The position numbers were made by a program, and so were the translations under genes. Of a DNA stretch of 64,000 nt, positions 51,614 through 61,419 are shown in pieces; position 1 is the stretch's first letter; every line of letters begins with the position of its first letter. The notes below the pieces were generated by a model. It was not told the origin of the DNA and did no database searches. It worked only from the letters and a program-made list of their open reading frames with translations. This stretch comes from Lysobacterales bacterium (GTDB lineage: Bacteria > Pseudomonadota > Gammaproteobacteria > Xanthomonadales > Rhodanobacteraceae): positions 124,001 through 188,000 of the forward strand of contig JADJHN010000003.1 in the NCBI GenBank assembly GCA_016707485.1. The letters are read 5' to 3'.

Positions 51614-53188
51614 ATGCTTTTTTGGCGCGTAAAGCCGCTGGACAAGATCCTGGAAACCGCCGGCAAGAAGGCGCTGACCCGGCAACTCGGTGCGTTCCAG
51701 CTGACCATGCTCGGTATCGGCGCGGTGATCGGCACCGGCATCTTCGTGCTCACTGCCGAGGCGGGACAGAAGGCCGGCCCGGCAATGATGATTGCGTTCA
51801 TCATCGCCGCCGTGGTCTGCGCACTTGCTGCGTTGGCCTACGCCGAACTGGCTTCGATGGTGCCCGTTGCGGGTTCCGCATATACCTACACGTATGGCGT
51901 GCTCGGCGAGGCGCTGGCCTGGATCGTGGGCTGGGCGCTGGTGCTTGAGTATGCGGTGGCGGCAGGTGCGGTGTCGGTGGGCTGGTCCGGTTACATGAAC
52001 GGTCTGCTCATGCACACAGATCTGTTCGGGCTGGTGGAAAAGGGTTCGCTGGCCCTGCCGCGTGCCCTGCGCACCGGCCCCTTCGATGGCGGCGCATTCA
52101 ACGTGCTGGCCTGCATGATCGCCCTGGTCGTGACCTGGCTGTTGTTGATCGGCACCTCGAAGTCGGCAAAGGTCAACGCCGTGCTCGTCTCGATCAAGGT
52201 CGCCGCACTGATGGCTTTCATCGCCATCTCCCTGCCGGCCGTGCAAAGCGCGAACTTTGAACCGTTTTTCCCTACCGGTTGGGGCAGCCCGATGGGCGGC
52301 ATCGGCGTCCTCGGCGCGGCGGCCTCGATCTTCTTCGCCTATGTCGGCTTCGATGCAGTATCGACCGCCTCGGAAGAAACCAGGAACCCCAACCGCAACA
52401 TCCCGATCGGCCTGATCGGCTCGCTGCTGATCTGCACCATCTTCTATCTGCTGGTGGGATATGGCGCGGTGGGCGCCGCCGGTTCCACGCCGTTGTTCGG
52501 TGCGGACGGCAAGGCGCTTTCGCCGGGTACGCCGGAAATGGCTGCGGCTTGCGCCCTGGTTTCCAATGCCGATGCGCTGGTGTGCAGCAAGGAACCGCTG
52601 GCGCACGTCATGCGCATGATCGGCTTCGGTGGCGTGGGCAACATGATCGGCCTTGCCGCAGCTTTGGCGCTGCCATCGGTGGTGTTGATGATGGTCTACG
52701 GCCAGACCCGCATCTTCTTCACCATGTCGCGTGACGGCCTGCTGCCGGAGGTGCTCTCGCGGGTGCATCCGAAGTACCACACGCCGCACGTGATCACCAT
52801 CATCACCGGCGTGTTCGTGGCCTTGTTCGGCGCCATGTTTCCGGTCGGCATTCTCGCCGACATCTCCAATTCCGGCACCTTGTTCGCCTTCATCATGGTC
52901 TCGATTGGCGTGATGATCCTGCGCAAACAGCAGCCGAACCGTCATCGTCCGTTCCGCACCCCGCTGGTCTGGGTGGTCTGCCCGCTGGCGGTAGCCGGCT
53001 GCCTGTTGCTGTTCTTCAACCTGTCGCTGTACACGATCGGCCTGTTCTTCATCTGGGCGGCGATTGGCCTGGTTGTCTACCGGCTCTATGGCTACCGGCA
53101 CAGTGACCTGGCGCGTGGCATCACGACGGCCGAGGGCGGTGAAGTTTTGCCGCCGGAGCCACCGTTCCACGAAGGCCCGCAGGCCTGA
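51614..53188 (+). CDS. APC-family amino acid permease (first copy)
   Basis: A 524-residue cationic amino acid transporter-like permease with 12 or more helices. The GAVIGTGIFVLTAEAG motif of helix 1, FIIAAVVCALAALAYAELAS, VPVAGSAYTYTYGVLGEALA and FFAYVGFDAVSTASEETRNP are typical of the CAT/YfnA group. A hydrophilic insert with two cysteines (residues 300-330) is unusual. The ATG at 51614 (MLFWRVKPLDKIL) is selected. Followed by a strong terminator and then a second related permease. Confidence 0.9.
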   Translation: MLFWRVKPLDKILETAGKKALTRQLGAFQLTMLGIGAVIGTGIFVLTAEAGQKAGPAMMIAFIIAAVVCALAALAYAELASMVPVAGSAYTYTYGVLGEALAWIVGWALVLEYAVAAGAVSVGWSGYMNGLLMHTDLFGLVEKGSLALPRALRTGPFDGGAFNVLACMIALVVTWLLLIGTSKSAKVNAVLVSIKVAALMAFIAISLPAVQSANFEPFFPTGWGSPMGGIGVLGAAASIFFAYVGFDAVSTASEETRNPNRNIPIGLIGSLLICTIFYLLVGYGAVGAAGSTPLFGADGKALSPGTPEMAAACALVSNADALVCSKEPLAHVMRMIGFGGVGNMIGLAAALALPSVVLMMVYGQTRIFFTMSRDGLLPEVLSRVHPKYHTPHVITIITGVFVALFGAMFPVGILADISNSGTLFAFIMVSIGVMILRKQQPNRHRPFRTPLVWVVCPLAVAGCLLLFFNLSLYTIGLFFIWAAIGLVVYRLYGYRHSDLARGITTAEGGEVLPPEPPFHEGPQA

Positions 53189-53210
53189 TCCGGCATCCTG
53201 CAACTTCCGC

Positions 53211-53238
53211 AACGGCGCCTTCGGGCGCCGTTCTTTTT
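53211..53238 (+). terminator. Intrinsic terminator after the first permease
   Basis: AACGGCGCC and GGCGCCGTT pair (9 bp) around a TTCG tetraloop, followed by CTTTTTG. Strong Rho-independent terminator, 23 bp after the stop codon. Confidence 0.92.
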
Positions 53239-53406
53239 GCTGCGTGCACACAGCCAGCGTTGCCTGCCCGGAATTGTCGGTCTGCAACCCGTGGTGCCGC
53301 CTATGCAGAATGACTCGACGGGCTGGACTGCAATCGGACTCCTGCTCTACGCTGCCAACGCTTTTCGCAACAGCCGCCCGTGCCAGCGCGGCTGACGCCC
53401 ATCCAG

Positions 53407-53427
53407 AGCCGGCTTCGTGCCGGCTTT
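53407..53427 (+). terminator. Short hairpin before the second permease
   Basis: AGCCGGC/GCCGGCT with a TTCGT loop and a short T tail (TTGCT). It sits 68 bp before the second permease start. It may be a second terminator or a leader element. A GGGGTCA string follows at 53440. Confidence 0.35.
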
Positions 53428-53494
53428 GCTCATTCACACGGGGTCAGGGCCCCGGCGACCTCCGCCTGAACGCGTGATGCACAGGAAAACCACC

Positions 53495-54940
53495 ATGGCC
53501 AATCAGCTCCTCGCGACCAAACATCCGCATGCGGCACATTCCGATGCGGAGGGCTTGAGCCTTGATCGCACGCTGGGCCCATGGGGCCTGACCGCGCTCG
53601 GCATCGGCGCAGTCATCGGCGGCGGCATCTTCGTCATCACCGGCGTGGCCGCTGCCGAGCACGCCGGCCCCGCGATCGTGCTGTCCTTCATCTTTGCCGC
53701 CATCTGCTGCACGTTCTGCGCCCTCGCCTATGCCGAATTCGCGGCGATGGTGCCGGTGTCAGGCAGCGCGTATTCGTATGCCTATGCCACGCTCGGCGAA
53801 CTGGCCGCGTGGTTCATCGGCTGGATGCTTGTCCTTGAATACGGCGTTTCCGCATCCGCAGTTGCGGTGAGCTGGACCGGCTATTTCCTCAGTTTTCTCA
53901 AGCATTTCGATATCGTGCTGCCGGCCGCGCTGGTGAATGCGCCGCTCGATGCCCAGCTCAATCCGACCGGAGCCATCGCCAATGTGCCGGCGGCAATGCT
54001 CGTCCTGTTGCTGACCTGGCTTTGCTATGTCGGCATCCGCAAATCGGCCGGTGCCAACATGGCCATGGTGATCCTCAAGACCGCCCTGATCGTGCTGGTG
54101 ATCGTTGCCGGCAGCTTCTACGTCGACACCTCGAACTGGCATCCATTCATTCCCGAAAACGTCGCGCCCGGCAAATACGGTTGGGAGGGCGTGCTGCGCG
54201 GGGCCTCCATGGTGTTTTTTGCCTACATCGGTTTCGAGGCCGTCTCGGTGGCCGCGCAGGAATCGCACAATCCAAGCCGCAACCTGCCGATCGGCATGCT
54301 TGCCTCGCTGGCAATATGCACCGTGCTGTATATCGGCATGGCACTGGTGATGACGGGACTGACGCCTTACACCGAACTCGGCACCGCCGAACCGGTGGTC
54401 ACCGCCGTGGCCAGCCACCCGCAACTCGCATGGTTGCGCGTGATCGTCGAGATCGGTGCCCTCATCGGGCTCGCTTCGGTGGTGCTGGTGATGGTGATCG
54501 GGCAACCGCGCATCTTCATGATCATGGGTCGCGACGGCCTGCTGCCACCGGTGTTCACGCGCATCCATCCGAAACACCGCACGCCGCATGTCAACACCGT
54601 GATCACCGGCATCGGCATCGCCCTGCTTGCCGCCATCTTTCCGCTCGATGTCCTCGGCGACCTGACCTCGATGGGCACCCTGATCGCGTTTGGCGCGGTC
54701 TGTGGCGGCGTGCTGATCCTGCGTCGTACCCAACCCGACTTGCCGCGCCCGTTCCGCATCAAGTTCGCTCCGCTGATCTGCCTGGCCGGCGTGGCCAGTT
54801 GCCTGATCCTGCTGTCGACGATGACCGCGCACAACTGGATGCTGATGATTGGCTGGACCCTGTTCGGCTTTGCGATTTATTTCCTCTATGGATATCGCCA
54901 CAGCAAACTGGCGCGCGAAAACCGTCGCGGTGCGCAATAG
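53495..54940 (+). CDS. APC-family amino acid permease (second copy)
   Basis: A 481-residue paralogue of the preceding permease, same CAT/YfnA type: GAVIGGGIFVITGVAAAEHA, FCALAYAEFAAMVPVSGSAYSYAYATLGEL, FFAYIGFEAVSVAAQESHNP and RTPHVNTVITG. It lacks the two-cysteine insert. ATG at 53495 follows AGGAAAA; earlier ATGs at 53417 and 53477 are out of family. The two genes arose by duplication, but are separated by a terminator, so they are expressed separately. Confidence 0.9.
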   Translation: MANQLLATKHPHAAHSDAEGLSLDRTLGPWGLTALGIGAVIGGGIFVITGVAAAEHAGPAIVLSFIFAAICCTFCALAYAEFAAMVPVSGSAYSYAYATLGELAAWFIGWMLVLEYGVSASAVAVSWTGYFLSFLKHFDIVLPAALVNAPLDAQLNPTGAIANVPAAMLVLLLTWLCYVGIRKSAGANMAMVILKTALIVLVIVAGSFYVDTSNWHPFIPENVAPGKYGWEGVLRGASMVFFAYIGFEAVSVAAQESHNPSRNLPIGMLASLAICTVLYIGMALVMTGLTPYTELGTAEPVVTAVASHPQLAWLRVIVEIGALIGLASVVLVMVIGQPRIFMIMGRDGLLPPVFTRIHPKHRTPHVNTVITGIGIALLAAIFPLDVLGDLTSMGTLIAFGAVCGGVLILRRTQPDLPRPFRIKFAPLICLAGVASCLILLSTMTAHNWMLMIGWTLFGFAIYFLYGYRHSKLARENRRGAQ

Positions 54941-55035
54941 CAACGTGACCGATTCGACAACTCGTGCAGGCATTTTGCGGCTACTGCGCGCTCAGTCGAC
55001 AAGCGACAGGCTGGATTGAACCTGCCATTGCCGAT

Positions 55036-56550
55036 CTAGGTTTCGGCGTCGGCTTGCGTTTGCGCATCGTCGTCGGACTGATCGTGATCGGCACCAGCGG
55101 CTTCGATCAGCGAAGTCGGCAGGGATTTCTTCACCGATACACCCATCTCGGCCAGGCTGTTCACCTGCAGGATCACGCTGCCCTTGCCGCCCACGGTGAG
55201 GCGACGCACGACGCTGGCATGCGCACCCTGGGCTTTTTCCAGTTGCATGCCGAGTGTTTCAAGCTCGTTGACCAGGATGGCGAAATTGTCGTGCAGGTTG
55301 CCCGCGCGCCGGGCAATCTCGATGGCATTGTTGTTGCGGTTTTCCATGCGCCACAGGTAGGCGACCGTGCGCAGTGTCGCCAGCAAGGTGCTCGGGCTGA
55401 CCAGCGAAATCCTGCGCTGCAATGCATAGTCGTAGAGTCCGGCGTCGGCACGCACGGCTTCGATGAAGGCCGCTTCGACGGGCACGAACAGCAGCACGAA
55501 ATCCAGCGTGCGCATGCCGGATATGTCGCTGTAGTTCTTGCCGGCAAGTCCATCGATGTGGCGCCGCAACGAGAGCAGATGCTCGCGCAGCGCGGCCTGG
55601 CGCTCGGCTTCGTCCTCCTGCGCCACGGAACGCTCCCAGGCGACCAGTGACACCTTGGCATCGATGACGACATCCTTTTCCTCGGGCAGATGCACGATCA
55701 CATCGGGGCGCTGACGCGTGCCGTCGGTACCCTGGAAACTCTCCTGGGTGTCATACTCACGACCCGATTGCAGTCCGGATGCCTCGAGCAGGCGTTCGAG
55801 CACCATTTCACCCCACGCGCCCTGGGCGCGATTGTCACCCTTGAGGGCACGGGTCAGGTTGACCGCATCCTGGCTGATCTGCTGGTTGAGTTCCTTCAGC
55901 GAGCGGATCTCCTGCACCAGCATGCCGCGTTCGCGCTGCTCGTTGGCGTGGGTCTGGGTGACCGCTTCGCGAAATTCCTTGAGCTGGACCTTCAGCGGAT
56001 CAAGCAGGCCGCCGAGTTGCTCGGCGCTCTGCTCCTTGAAACGCTCGGCCTTGGCATCGAGGATCTGGTTGGCAAGATTCTGGAAGGATTCGCGCAGGCG
56101 CTGCTCGGCCTGGTCGAGCAGGGCCAGCTTCTCGCGCGCCGCCTCGGCCTGCTCGTGCGCACTGGCCTTCAACGAGGCGTGCTGACCGGTGAGGGCGAGG
56201 TGTTCGCGGCTCGTCAGTTCGTGGCGGGCTTGCAGATCAATCAGTTGTCTCGCCAATGCCTCGACTTCCGCCTTGCGCTCGGCCGCCTGCGCACCGAGCA
56301 CGTGGACACGTTCTTCAAGCGTGGTGTGCTCGGCATCGAGGCGTTCGAATTGGCGTTTCACTTCGATGCCCTGGCGCTCGAAGCCATCGCGCTGCTCGCG
56401 CAGGGTCGATATTTCGGGCTCGCGCGCGGCGACGGCGTGAAACGCCGCATCATTTGCCCAACGCTTGCCAAGCCAGGCGAAAAGCAGCGAGCCGAGCAGC
56501 AACCCCGCAATGAATGCGCCAATCAGGATCAGGATGGAGAATTCGGACAC
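55036..56550 (-). CDS. rmuC: DNA recombination protein RmuC
   Basis: A 504-residue RmuC. An N-terminal membrane helix (ILILIGAFIAGLLLGSLLFAWL) is followed by a long coiled coil (about 40-200) and the RmuC domain with a PD-(D/E)xK-like nuclease core: GAWGEMVLERLLEASGL, RPDVIVHLPEEKDVVIDAKVSLVAWE, and the final FAILVNELETLGMQLEKA. RmuC limits inversions at short inverted repeats in E. coli. The start codon is GTG at 56550. Confidence 0.95.
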   Translation of the reverse strand: MSEFSILILIGAFIAGLLLGSLLFAWLGKRWANDAAFHAVAAREPEISTLREQRDGFERQGIEVKRQFERLDAEHTTLEERVHVLGAQAAERKAEVEALARQLIDLQARHELTSREHLALTGQHASLKASAHEQAEAAREKLALLDQAEQRLRESFQNLANQILDAKAERFKEQSAEQLGGLLDPLKVQLKEFREAVTQTHANEQRERGMLVQEIRSLKELNQQISQDAVNLTRALKGDNRAQGAWGEMVLERLLEASGLQSGREYDTQESFQGTDGTRQRPDVIVHLPEEKDVVIDAKVSLVAWERSVAQEDEAERQAALREHLLSLRRHIDGLAGKNYSDISGMRTLDFVLLFVPVEAAFIEAVRADAGLYDYALQRRISLVSPSTLLATLRTVAYLWRMENRNNNAIEIARRAGNLHDNFAILVNELETLGMQLEKAQGAHASVVRRLTVGGKGSVILQVNSLAEMGVSVKKSLPTSLIEAAGADHDQSDDDAQTQADAET

Positions 56551-56752
56551 GGCAGCTTTGATTGCAGCAGGATGAGACGGCGATCATCGCAGACCGTGGT
56601 CGCAAAGGGCGAGATCCTGTTGACAGCCGCTCATGCACAACCGCCATGCGGACGCGGCTGGTGCCGACTTCGATCGATGCCGCGCAGCCGGCCCAGACCG
56701 GCCGGCCAGGCAACACCGCAAAGCATTCACGTTGATGCTGAAACGGAAACAG

Positions 56753-56776
56753 CTCCCCGGCCGCATGGCCGGGGAG
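56753..56776 (-). terminator. Terminator hairpin of the secreted-protein gene
   Basis: CTCCCCGGCC and GGCCGGGGAG pair perfectly around GCAT, 12 bp after the stop codon at 56789. On the minus strand it is followed by CTGTTTCCGTTT, a weak T-rich tail. Confidence 0.7.
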
Positions 56777-56788
56777 TGTTCGGCAGGG

Positions 56789-59700
56789 TTACAGCGGAGC
56801 CGGATCGAAACCATCCTTGAAGATGGTGTCGGTGTCGACAGTGCTGCAGACGTAGCTGCCCTGGTCAATGACGACATTGTCGATGGCGACGCCGGCAAGC
56901 CCGCTGGCGATCACGCTCGAATCGCTTGCCGCGCGCCAGCGCAACTGGATGGCCTGCCCGGCTGCTGCCGCGGGCAGATTGATCGTCGAGGTGATGTAGG
57001 CCGGTGCAGCCGTGGTGCCACCCGAGAGGCCTGACCAGGCACGGCGACCACCCACCGGATTGCTGTAGCTGGTGGAGATCGTCGCGTTGTAATCACCGCT
57101 GATGAAGTTGTTGCCGCCCGCCGTGATGTCGGCCCATGCCCCGCCATTGATGCTGATTTCCAGGACCATGCCGTCGAAGGTCGATTCCATGTTGTAGCGG
57201 TTGCGGAACGTCAACGTGCCGCCGCCAGTGGGAACGTTCAGCGTGGGCGTGACCAGGAAGGAATCACCGACCGAAGCGACATCCGGCGCAAAGACGGCAT
57301 TCGGGGCACTGTTGGGGATGTTTGTCGTGGATACCCAGGCAACACCGCCCCCGCTGATCGAACTCGTCCACCCCGATGGCAGGGCAGGAACCGCAACGGC
57401 ATCGAAATTCTGATCAAGAAGCGTGGTGATGTTGAGCACGCCCAGGCGCATCGGGAAACTGACGCTGGGCAGGGAACTGGCACCATCCTGCAGGGCAAGG
57501 TTGAGGGTGATGCTGTCACCGCAGGTTCCAGCCGCCGTGAACGCAAATGGCATCGACACGCTGGACCCGCCTGCAACGAGTGCACCATAGTTTTGCGCGG
57601 CACCGGGATTGGTGACTCCGCCATTGGCTTGCAGGGTCGCCACCAGATTCGCGGTATCGGCCAGACCGGTGTTGACCAGCGGCAGTTGCACGGTGAGTGT
57701 TTCACCGGGATCGGCGGCATTGTTCGGCGGCACGGCATTTTCGGCACTGATCACCAATGGTGTGCCGGCATTGACGATGGGCTGGCCAACCAGGCAGGCG
57801 GTGAAGGTGGTGGTTCCGCCATTGCTGACCACCAGCGCGTTATTGGTGACACTGCCAAGTCCGATCTTGCTGACGGTCGCAGAATACGTGCCCGGTACCA
57901 GGCCGATATTCGATTGCAGATGCCCGGCCGCGTTTGTGGTGCGGAAGAATCCGCCGGCAACGGTGACGTCCGCACCCTGGATCGGCACCCCCGATCCGCA
58001 AGCGGTGATGTCCGCAGCAAGCATTCCGCGCTGCGGTGGAGTGCAGGAGGGGAAGGCGAACTTGCCGATCCGCGTGCTCCAGCCGCCGCTTGAAGATGCC
58101 GCGTAGTATTCCTGGGTGTACCAGAACGTGCATTCGTCAACTGGATCGATGCTCATCGAGCTGTAATCGCCCCAGCGTCCGCTGCCTGAACTCTGTGAAC
58201 CCGCAGCTGCGAAGAAGACTGCCTCACCCTCGTTCATGCCCGCGCCGGTACCGGATCCGGTACGGCCGGCAATCATGATATTGGCTCTCTGCGTGCTGCC
58301 GGACTGGCTGAAGCCGAGGCCGATATTGCCCTGGTTGTCCTGGGCAATGCTGCCCATCCAGTTGTTCAAGCCGGTGGCACCACTGATCGCTCCGGAACTG
58401 TGCGTGCCCTGGTCACGCACGCTACCCAATGATGTCGAATCGGTGCTGCGCAGTTCGAACCAGCGGATGCCAGTCTGATACGTAGCCGCAGTCGTCGGAG
58501 TCACGCCACTGACATTGACCGTGAAATTGTTGACCCACGAATTCTGCGGTGCCGCGACCGTGCCCAGGTTGCGATAGCCCACGCGGAACATCACGCGATC
58601 GGCAATCGCATCGAGTGCGGTTCCACCGCTTTGCTCGATAACGTTGCGACCGCTCGGCGAACGCGCATCGAACGCGGCCAATGCCGTGTCCGCGCGGATG
58701 GTGAAGGTCGAAGAGGCCGGCACCGAGAAGTTTGGAACCAGCTCGTAGGTGCGGATCGCATCGAGTGGATCGCCAAATTCATCGGCGCGGAATTCCATGA
58801 TGCGATTGCGCAGGCCGGCAGGCGGTGGAACCAGGCCATCGAAGTCGGTTGGCAGCATGCCGCCGGCATTCGGGTCGTCGGCGAAGACATCGTGGTAAAT
58901 GTAGGAAGCAGTCGCATCACCGGCGAGCATCTTCACCCGGTCAAATGCAAAGATTCCGCCACCCGTGAAGGCGGTAAGCGCCTCGTTGAACTGGTTGACG
59001 GTGAGGTAATAGCCGTCCGGCCAAACGCCATAATGTGGATAATCAAAGAAATTGCTGTTCGGCATGACAAAGTCGTAGGCATACCAGGCGCCGAGCGGAT
59101 CCGGTGACTGCGAGATCGCGATGCACTGGTGGCCTGGAACGTCATCCACTTCGAACTGGCTGATCATCCAGCGATCGGCCAGTGAATCGTAGAGCACGAT
59201 CGGATCGCCATCATCGCTGTTGCGGCAGGAATTGCCGGCCGGCAAGCCGTTGAAGAAGGTGTTGCTCTGCAGGTTGGAGCCGAGCAAACGGGTGCCGGTC
59301 TTGTCATAGACGCTGACGCGGACGTTGACTGACTGCACGTAGTGGTTCGGGCCAACGTCGCCATTGGTGTCCGGCGGCAGGCAATTGCAGGCTTCAGCGC
59401 CGGTCTGGCCGAGGAAGGTCAGCGACGGGGTCGGCATCGCCATTGGCGCATTGGCGAGGCCCAGGTTGAGCAGCGGGTCGGTGAACAACCCGGAGCCGGC
59501 ATCGGCGCCGAGGCCGGGAATCGGGAATTTGACGCGCTCGTTCTCGTTTTTCTCTTCGCTTTCCTTGAGACTGCGCTGGACGATCACGCCAGCCATCTGG
59601 CTGCGGATCGAAGGCGTTATGCCGAACGCAACGGCGCGGCTGGAGATGATCGAAGCGTTCGCCATCGCCTGTTCCGGCGTTGCGCCCGGCGTGCCCGGAT

Positions 59701-59833
59701 TCCCACCCGTTCCGGCGGGCGACGCAAGCGCGCCAGTCGCCAGCACGGCGGTTGCAGTGACCAGGATGGACACGACGTGTCTCGAGAAGGTTCGGGCGTT
59801 CCGCCCGTTCCTCCCAGGTACTGGATAAATCAT
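56789..59833 (-). CDS. Large secreted multidomain protein with DGFDP C-terminus
   Basis: A 1014-residue exported protein. Signal peptide: MIYPVPGRNGRNARTFSRHV then a hydrophobic segment ending ALAS. Residues about 110-620 form a beta-rich region (NCLPPDTNGDVGPNHYVQSV, DRWMISQFEVDD, VWPDGYYLTVNQFN) like the propeller domains of secreted Xanthomonad proteins. A carboxypeptidase-regulatory-like repeat follows (VPIQGADVTVAGGFFRTTNA). Then come a CARDB-like part and a MAM-like jelly roll (LDQNFDAVAVPALPSGWTSS). The end is DTIFKDGFDPAPL, a motif I know from many proteins of this order. Probably surface or secreted; enzyme activity not evident. Confidence 0.8.
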   Translation of the reverse strand: MIYPVPGRNGRNARTFSRHVVSILVTATAVLATGALASPAGTGGNPGTPGATPEQAMANASIISSRAVAFGITPSIRSQMAGVIVQRSLKESEEKNENERVKFPIPGLGADAGSGLFTDPLLNLGLANAPMAMPTPSLTFLGQTGAEACNCLPPDTNGDVGPNHYVQSVNVRVSVYDKTGTRLLGSNLQSNTFFNGLPAGNSCRNSDDGDPIVLYDSLADRWMISQFEVDDVPGHQCIAISQSPDPLGAWYAYDFVMPNSNFFDYPHYGVWPDGYYLTVNQFNEALTAFTGGGIFAFDRVKMLAGDATASYIYHDVFADDPNAGGMLPTDFDGLVPPPAGLRNRIMEFRADEFGDPLDAIRTYELVPNFSVPASSTFTIRADTALAAFDARSPSGRNVIEQSGGTALDAIADRVMFRVGYRNLGTVAAPQNSWVNNFTVNVSGVTPTTAATYQTGIRWFELRSTDSTSLGSVRDQGTHSSGAISGATGLNNWMGSIAQDNQGNIGLGFSQSGSTQRANIMIAGRTGSGTGAGMNEGEAVFFAAAGSQSSGSGRWGDYSSMSIDPVDECTFWYTQEYYAASSSGGWSTRIGKFAFPSCTPPQRGMLAADITACGSGVPIQGADVTVAGGFFRTTNAAGHLQSNIGLVPGTYSATVSKIGLGSVTNNALVVSNGGTTTFTACLVGQPIVNAGTPLVISAENAVPPNNAADPGETLTVQLPLVNTGLADTANLVATLQANGGVTNPGAAQNYGALVAGGSSVSMPFAFTAAGTCGDSITLNLALQDGASSLPSVSFPMRLGVLNITTLLDQNFDAVAVPALPSGWTSSISGGGVAWVSTTNIPNSAPNAVFAPDVASVGDSFLVTPTLNVPTGGGTLTFRNRYNMESTFDGMVLEISINGGAWADITAGGNNFISGDYNATISTSYSNPVGGRRAWSGLSGGTTAAPAYITSTINLPAAAAGQAIQLRWRAASDSSVIASGLAGVAIDNVVIDQGSYVCSTVDTDTIFKDGFDPAPL

Positions 59834-60091
59834 TTGATTGCCCCTTGAAATGTGTGAATGACTGCCCCTGAAAATCCGTCCGGAGGATGATTTGCCTTGC
59901 ACAACCACCCGTTCCAAGGGCGGATGCTATTCCTGCGCAAGGCCGACGTCGACAGGATTTTTTGCCGCAAGCCGCGCTGAAAGTCGTCCCCTGTCCGAGG
60001 ATTGCCTGCCCGGGCGGTTCATTCCCGTTGTTGTCCATTACAATCGCGTTTTTGCCCATCGTTGCGGGCAGCGATGGAACCTTGTCCGGCG

Positions 60092-60739
60092 ATGATTGCA
60101 AGCGATCCCCCTCCCCCGATCCCGTTGCTGCAAGCCGAGGGTTTGGCCTTTGCCCGCAATGACGAACCCGTTTTCGGCCCGCTCGATTTCACCTTGAATC
60201 CCGGCGATGTCGTCCTTGTCGAAGGTGACAACGGCTCGGGCAAGACCACCCTGCTCAAGGTCCTGTCGGGCCTGCTGCAGCCAAACAGCGGCAGGATCCG
60301 CCTGAATGGCGAGGATCTGACCCTGGCCCGACTCTCCCACCAGGTTGCCCTGCTTGGTCACCTGGGCGGTCTCAAGCTCGACTTGACGGCGCTGGAGAAC
60401 CTGCGCTTTGCGATCGGCGTGTTCGGATTGCGCTCGGGCGCGGCACCCTTGCCTGCGCTGGCCAGTGTCGGCCTAGAAGGCTATGAAGATGTGCCGGTGC
60501 GCAGCCTCTCCGCAGGTCAGAAAAAGCGCGTCGCGCTGGCACGACTGCTGCTGGTTCCGGCCGCCTTGTGGCTGCTGGACGAGCCCTATGCCAACCTCGA
60601 CAAATCCGGCATCGACCTGGTCAATCGACTGCTCGATGCGCATGCGCGGCGTGGTGGTGCGGCCCTGGTCACCTCACATGGCGCCTATGCGTTCACTTCG
60701 GGGACGCCGCGGCGTTTGCCGCTGAGGCCGACCCCATGA
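60092..60739 (+). CDS. ccmA: Haem exporter ATP-binding protein CcmA
   Basis: A 215-residue ABC ATPase of the cytochrome c maturation system; it powers release of holo-CcmE from CcmC. Walker A EGDNGSGKTTLLK, signature VRSLSAGQKKRVALARLLL, Walker B LWLLDEPYANLD, and SHGAYAF for the H-loop. ATG at 60092 (MIASDPPPPIP) is used; 60074 is also possible. Overlaps ccmB by ATGA. Confidence 0.95.
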   Translation: MIASDPPPPIPLLQAEGLAFARNDEPVFGPLDFTLNPGDVVLVEGDNGSGKTTLLKVLSGLLQPNSGRIRLNGEDLTLARLSHQVALLGHLGGLKLDLTALENLRFAIGVFGLRSGAAPLPALASVGLEGYEDVPVRSLSAGQKKRVALARLLLVPAALWLLDEPYANLDKSGIDLVNRLLDAHARRGGAALVTSHGAYAFTSGTPRRLPLRPTP

Positions 60740-61419
60740 GATACGGCACCACGGCTTCGGCCTGCGCGGCGGTGATCCGCCGCGACCTGCTGCTGACCTG
60801 GCGACGGCGCGGCGATGCCCTGAATCCGGCATTGTTCGCGATCATGGTGGTGGTGATGTTCCCGTTGGCGCTTGGGCCGGAACCGAACCAGTTGGCCAAT
60901 GTCTCGGTCGGCATCGTCTTTGTCGCCGTGCTGCTGGCCGGGTTGCTCGCCCTCGACAATTTGTTTCGCGGTGATCACGAGGACGGCACGCTTGAACAGG
61001 TCGTGCTGTCGCCGCATCCGCTGTCGCTGCTGCTCGGCAGCAAGATCCTCGTGCACTGGCTGAGCACCGCCTTGCCCCTGATCGTGATTTCGCCGGCGCT
61101 TGCCGAAATGCTGCACCTGCCGCGATCGGTGATGCCGGTACTGATTGTCGCACTGATCCTGGCGACCCTGCTGCTCAGCCTGCTCGGCGCTGTCTGCGTG
61201 GCCCTGACGATCGGCATGCGACGCTCTGGTATGCTGCTCGCCCTGCTTGTCTTGCCGTTGTACGTGCCGGTGCTGATCTTTGCCGCAGGTGCCTGCAACG
61301 CGGCCCAGATGGGCTTGCCGTTCCTGGCTCCACTGCTCTGGCTTGGCGCGGCGCTGGCCCTGGCACTCGTGCTGGCACCGCTGGCTTGCGCTGCAGCCCT
61401 GCGTATTTCGATTACCTGA
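60736..61419 (+). CDS. ccmB: Haem exporter permease CcmB
   Basis: A 227-residue, six-helix inner-membrane subunit of the CcmABCD complex. Typical are LLLTWRRRGDALNPALFAIMVVVMFPLALGP, GLLALDNLFRGDHEDGTLEQ and LVLPLYVPVLIFAAGA. It starts within the ccmA stop codon and its stop overlaps the ccmC start (TGATG). Confidence 0.96.
   Translation: MRYGTTASACAAVIRRDLLLTWRRRGDALNPALFAIMVVVMFPLALGPEPNQLANVSVGIVFVAVLLAGLLALDNLFRGDHEDGTLEQVVLSPHPLSLLLGSKILVHWLSTALPLIVISPALAEMLHLPRSVMPVLIVALILATLLLSLLGAVCVALTIGMRRSGMLLALLVLPLYVPVLIFAAGACNAAQMGLPFLAPLLWLGAALALALVLAPLACAAALRISIT

Noticed and set aside
51608..53437. 609-codon minus-strand frame opposite the first permease
   Set aside because: His/Gln/Arg-rich shadow of a membrane protein gene.
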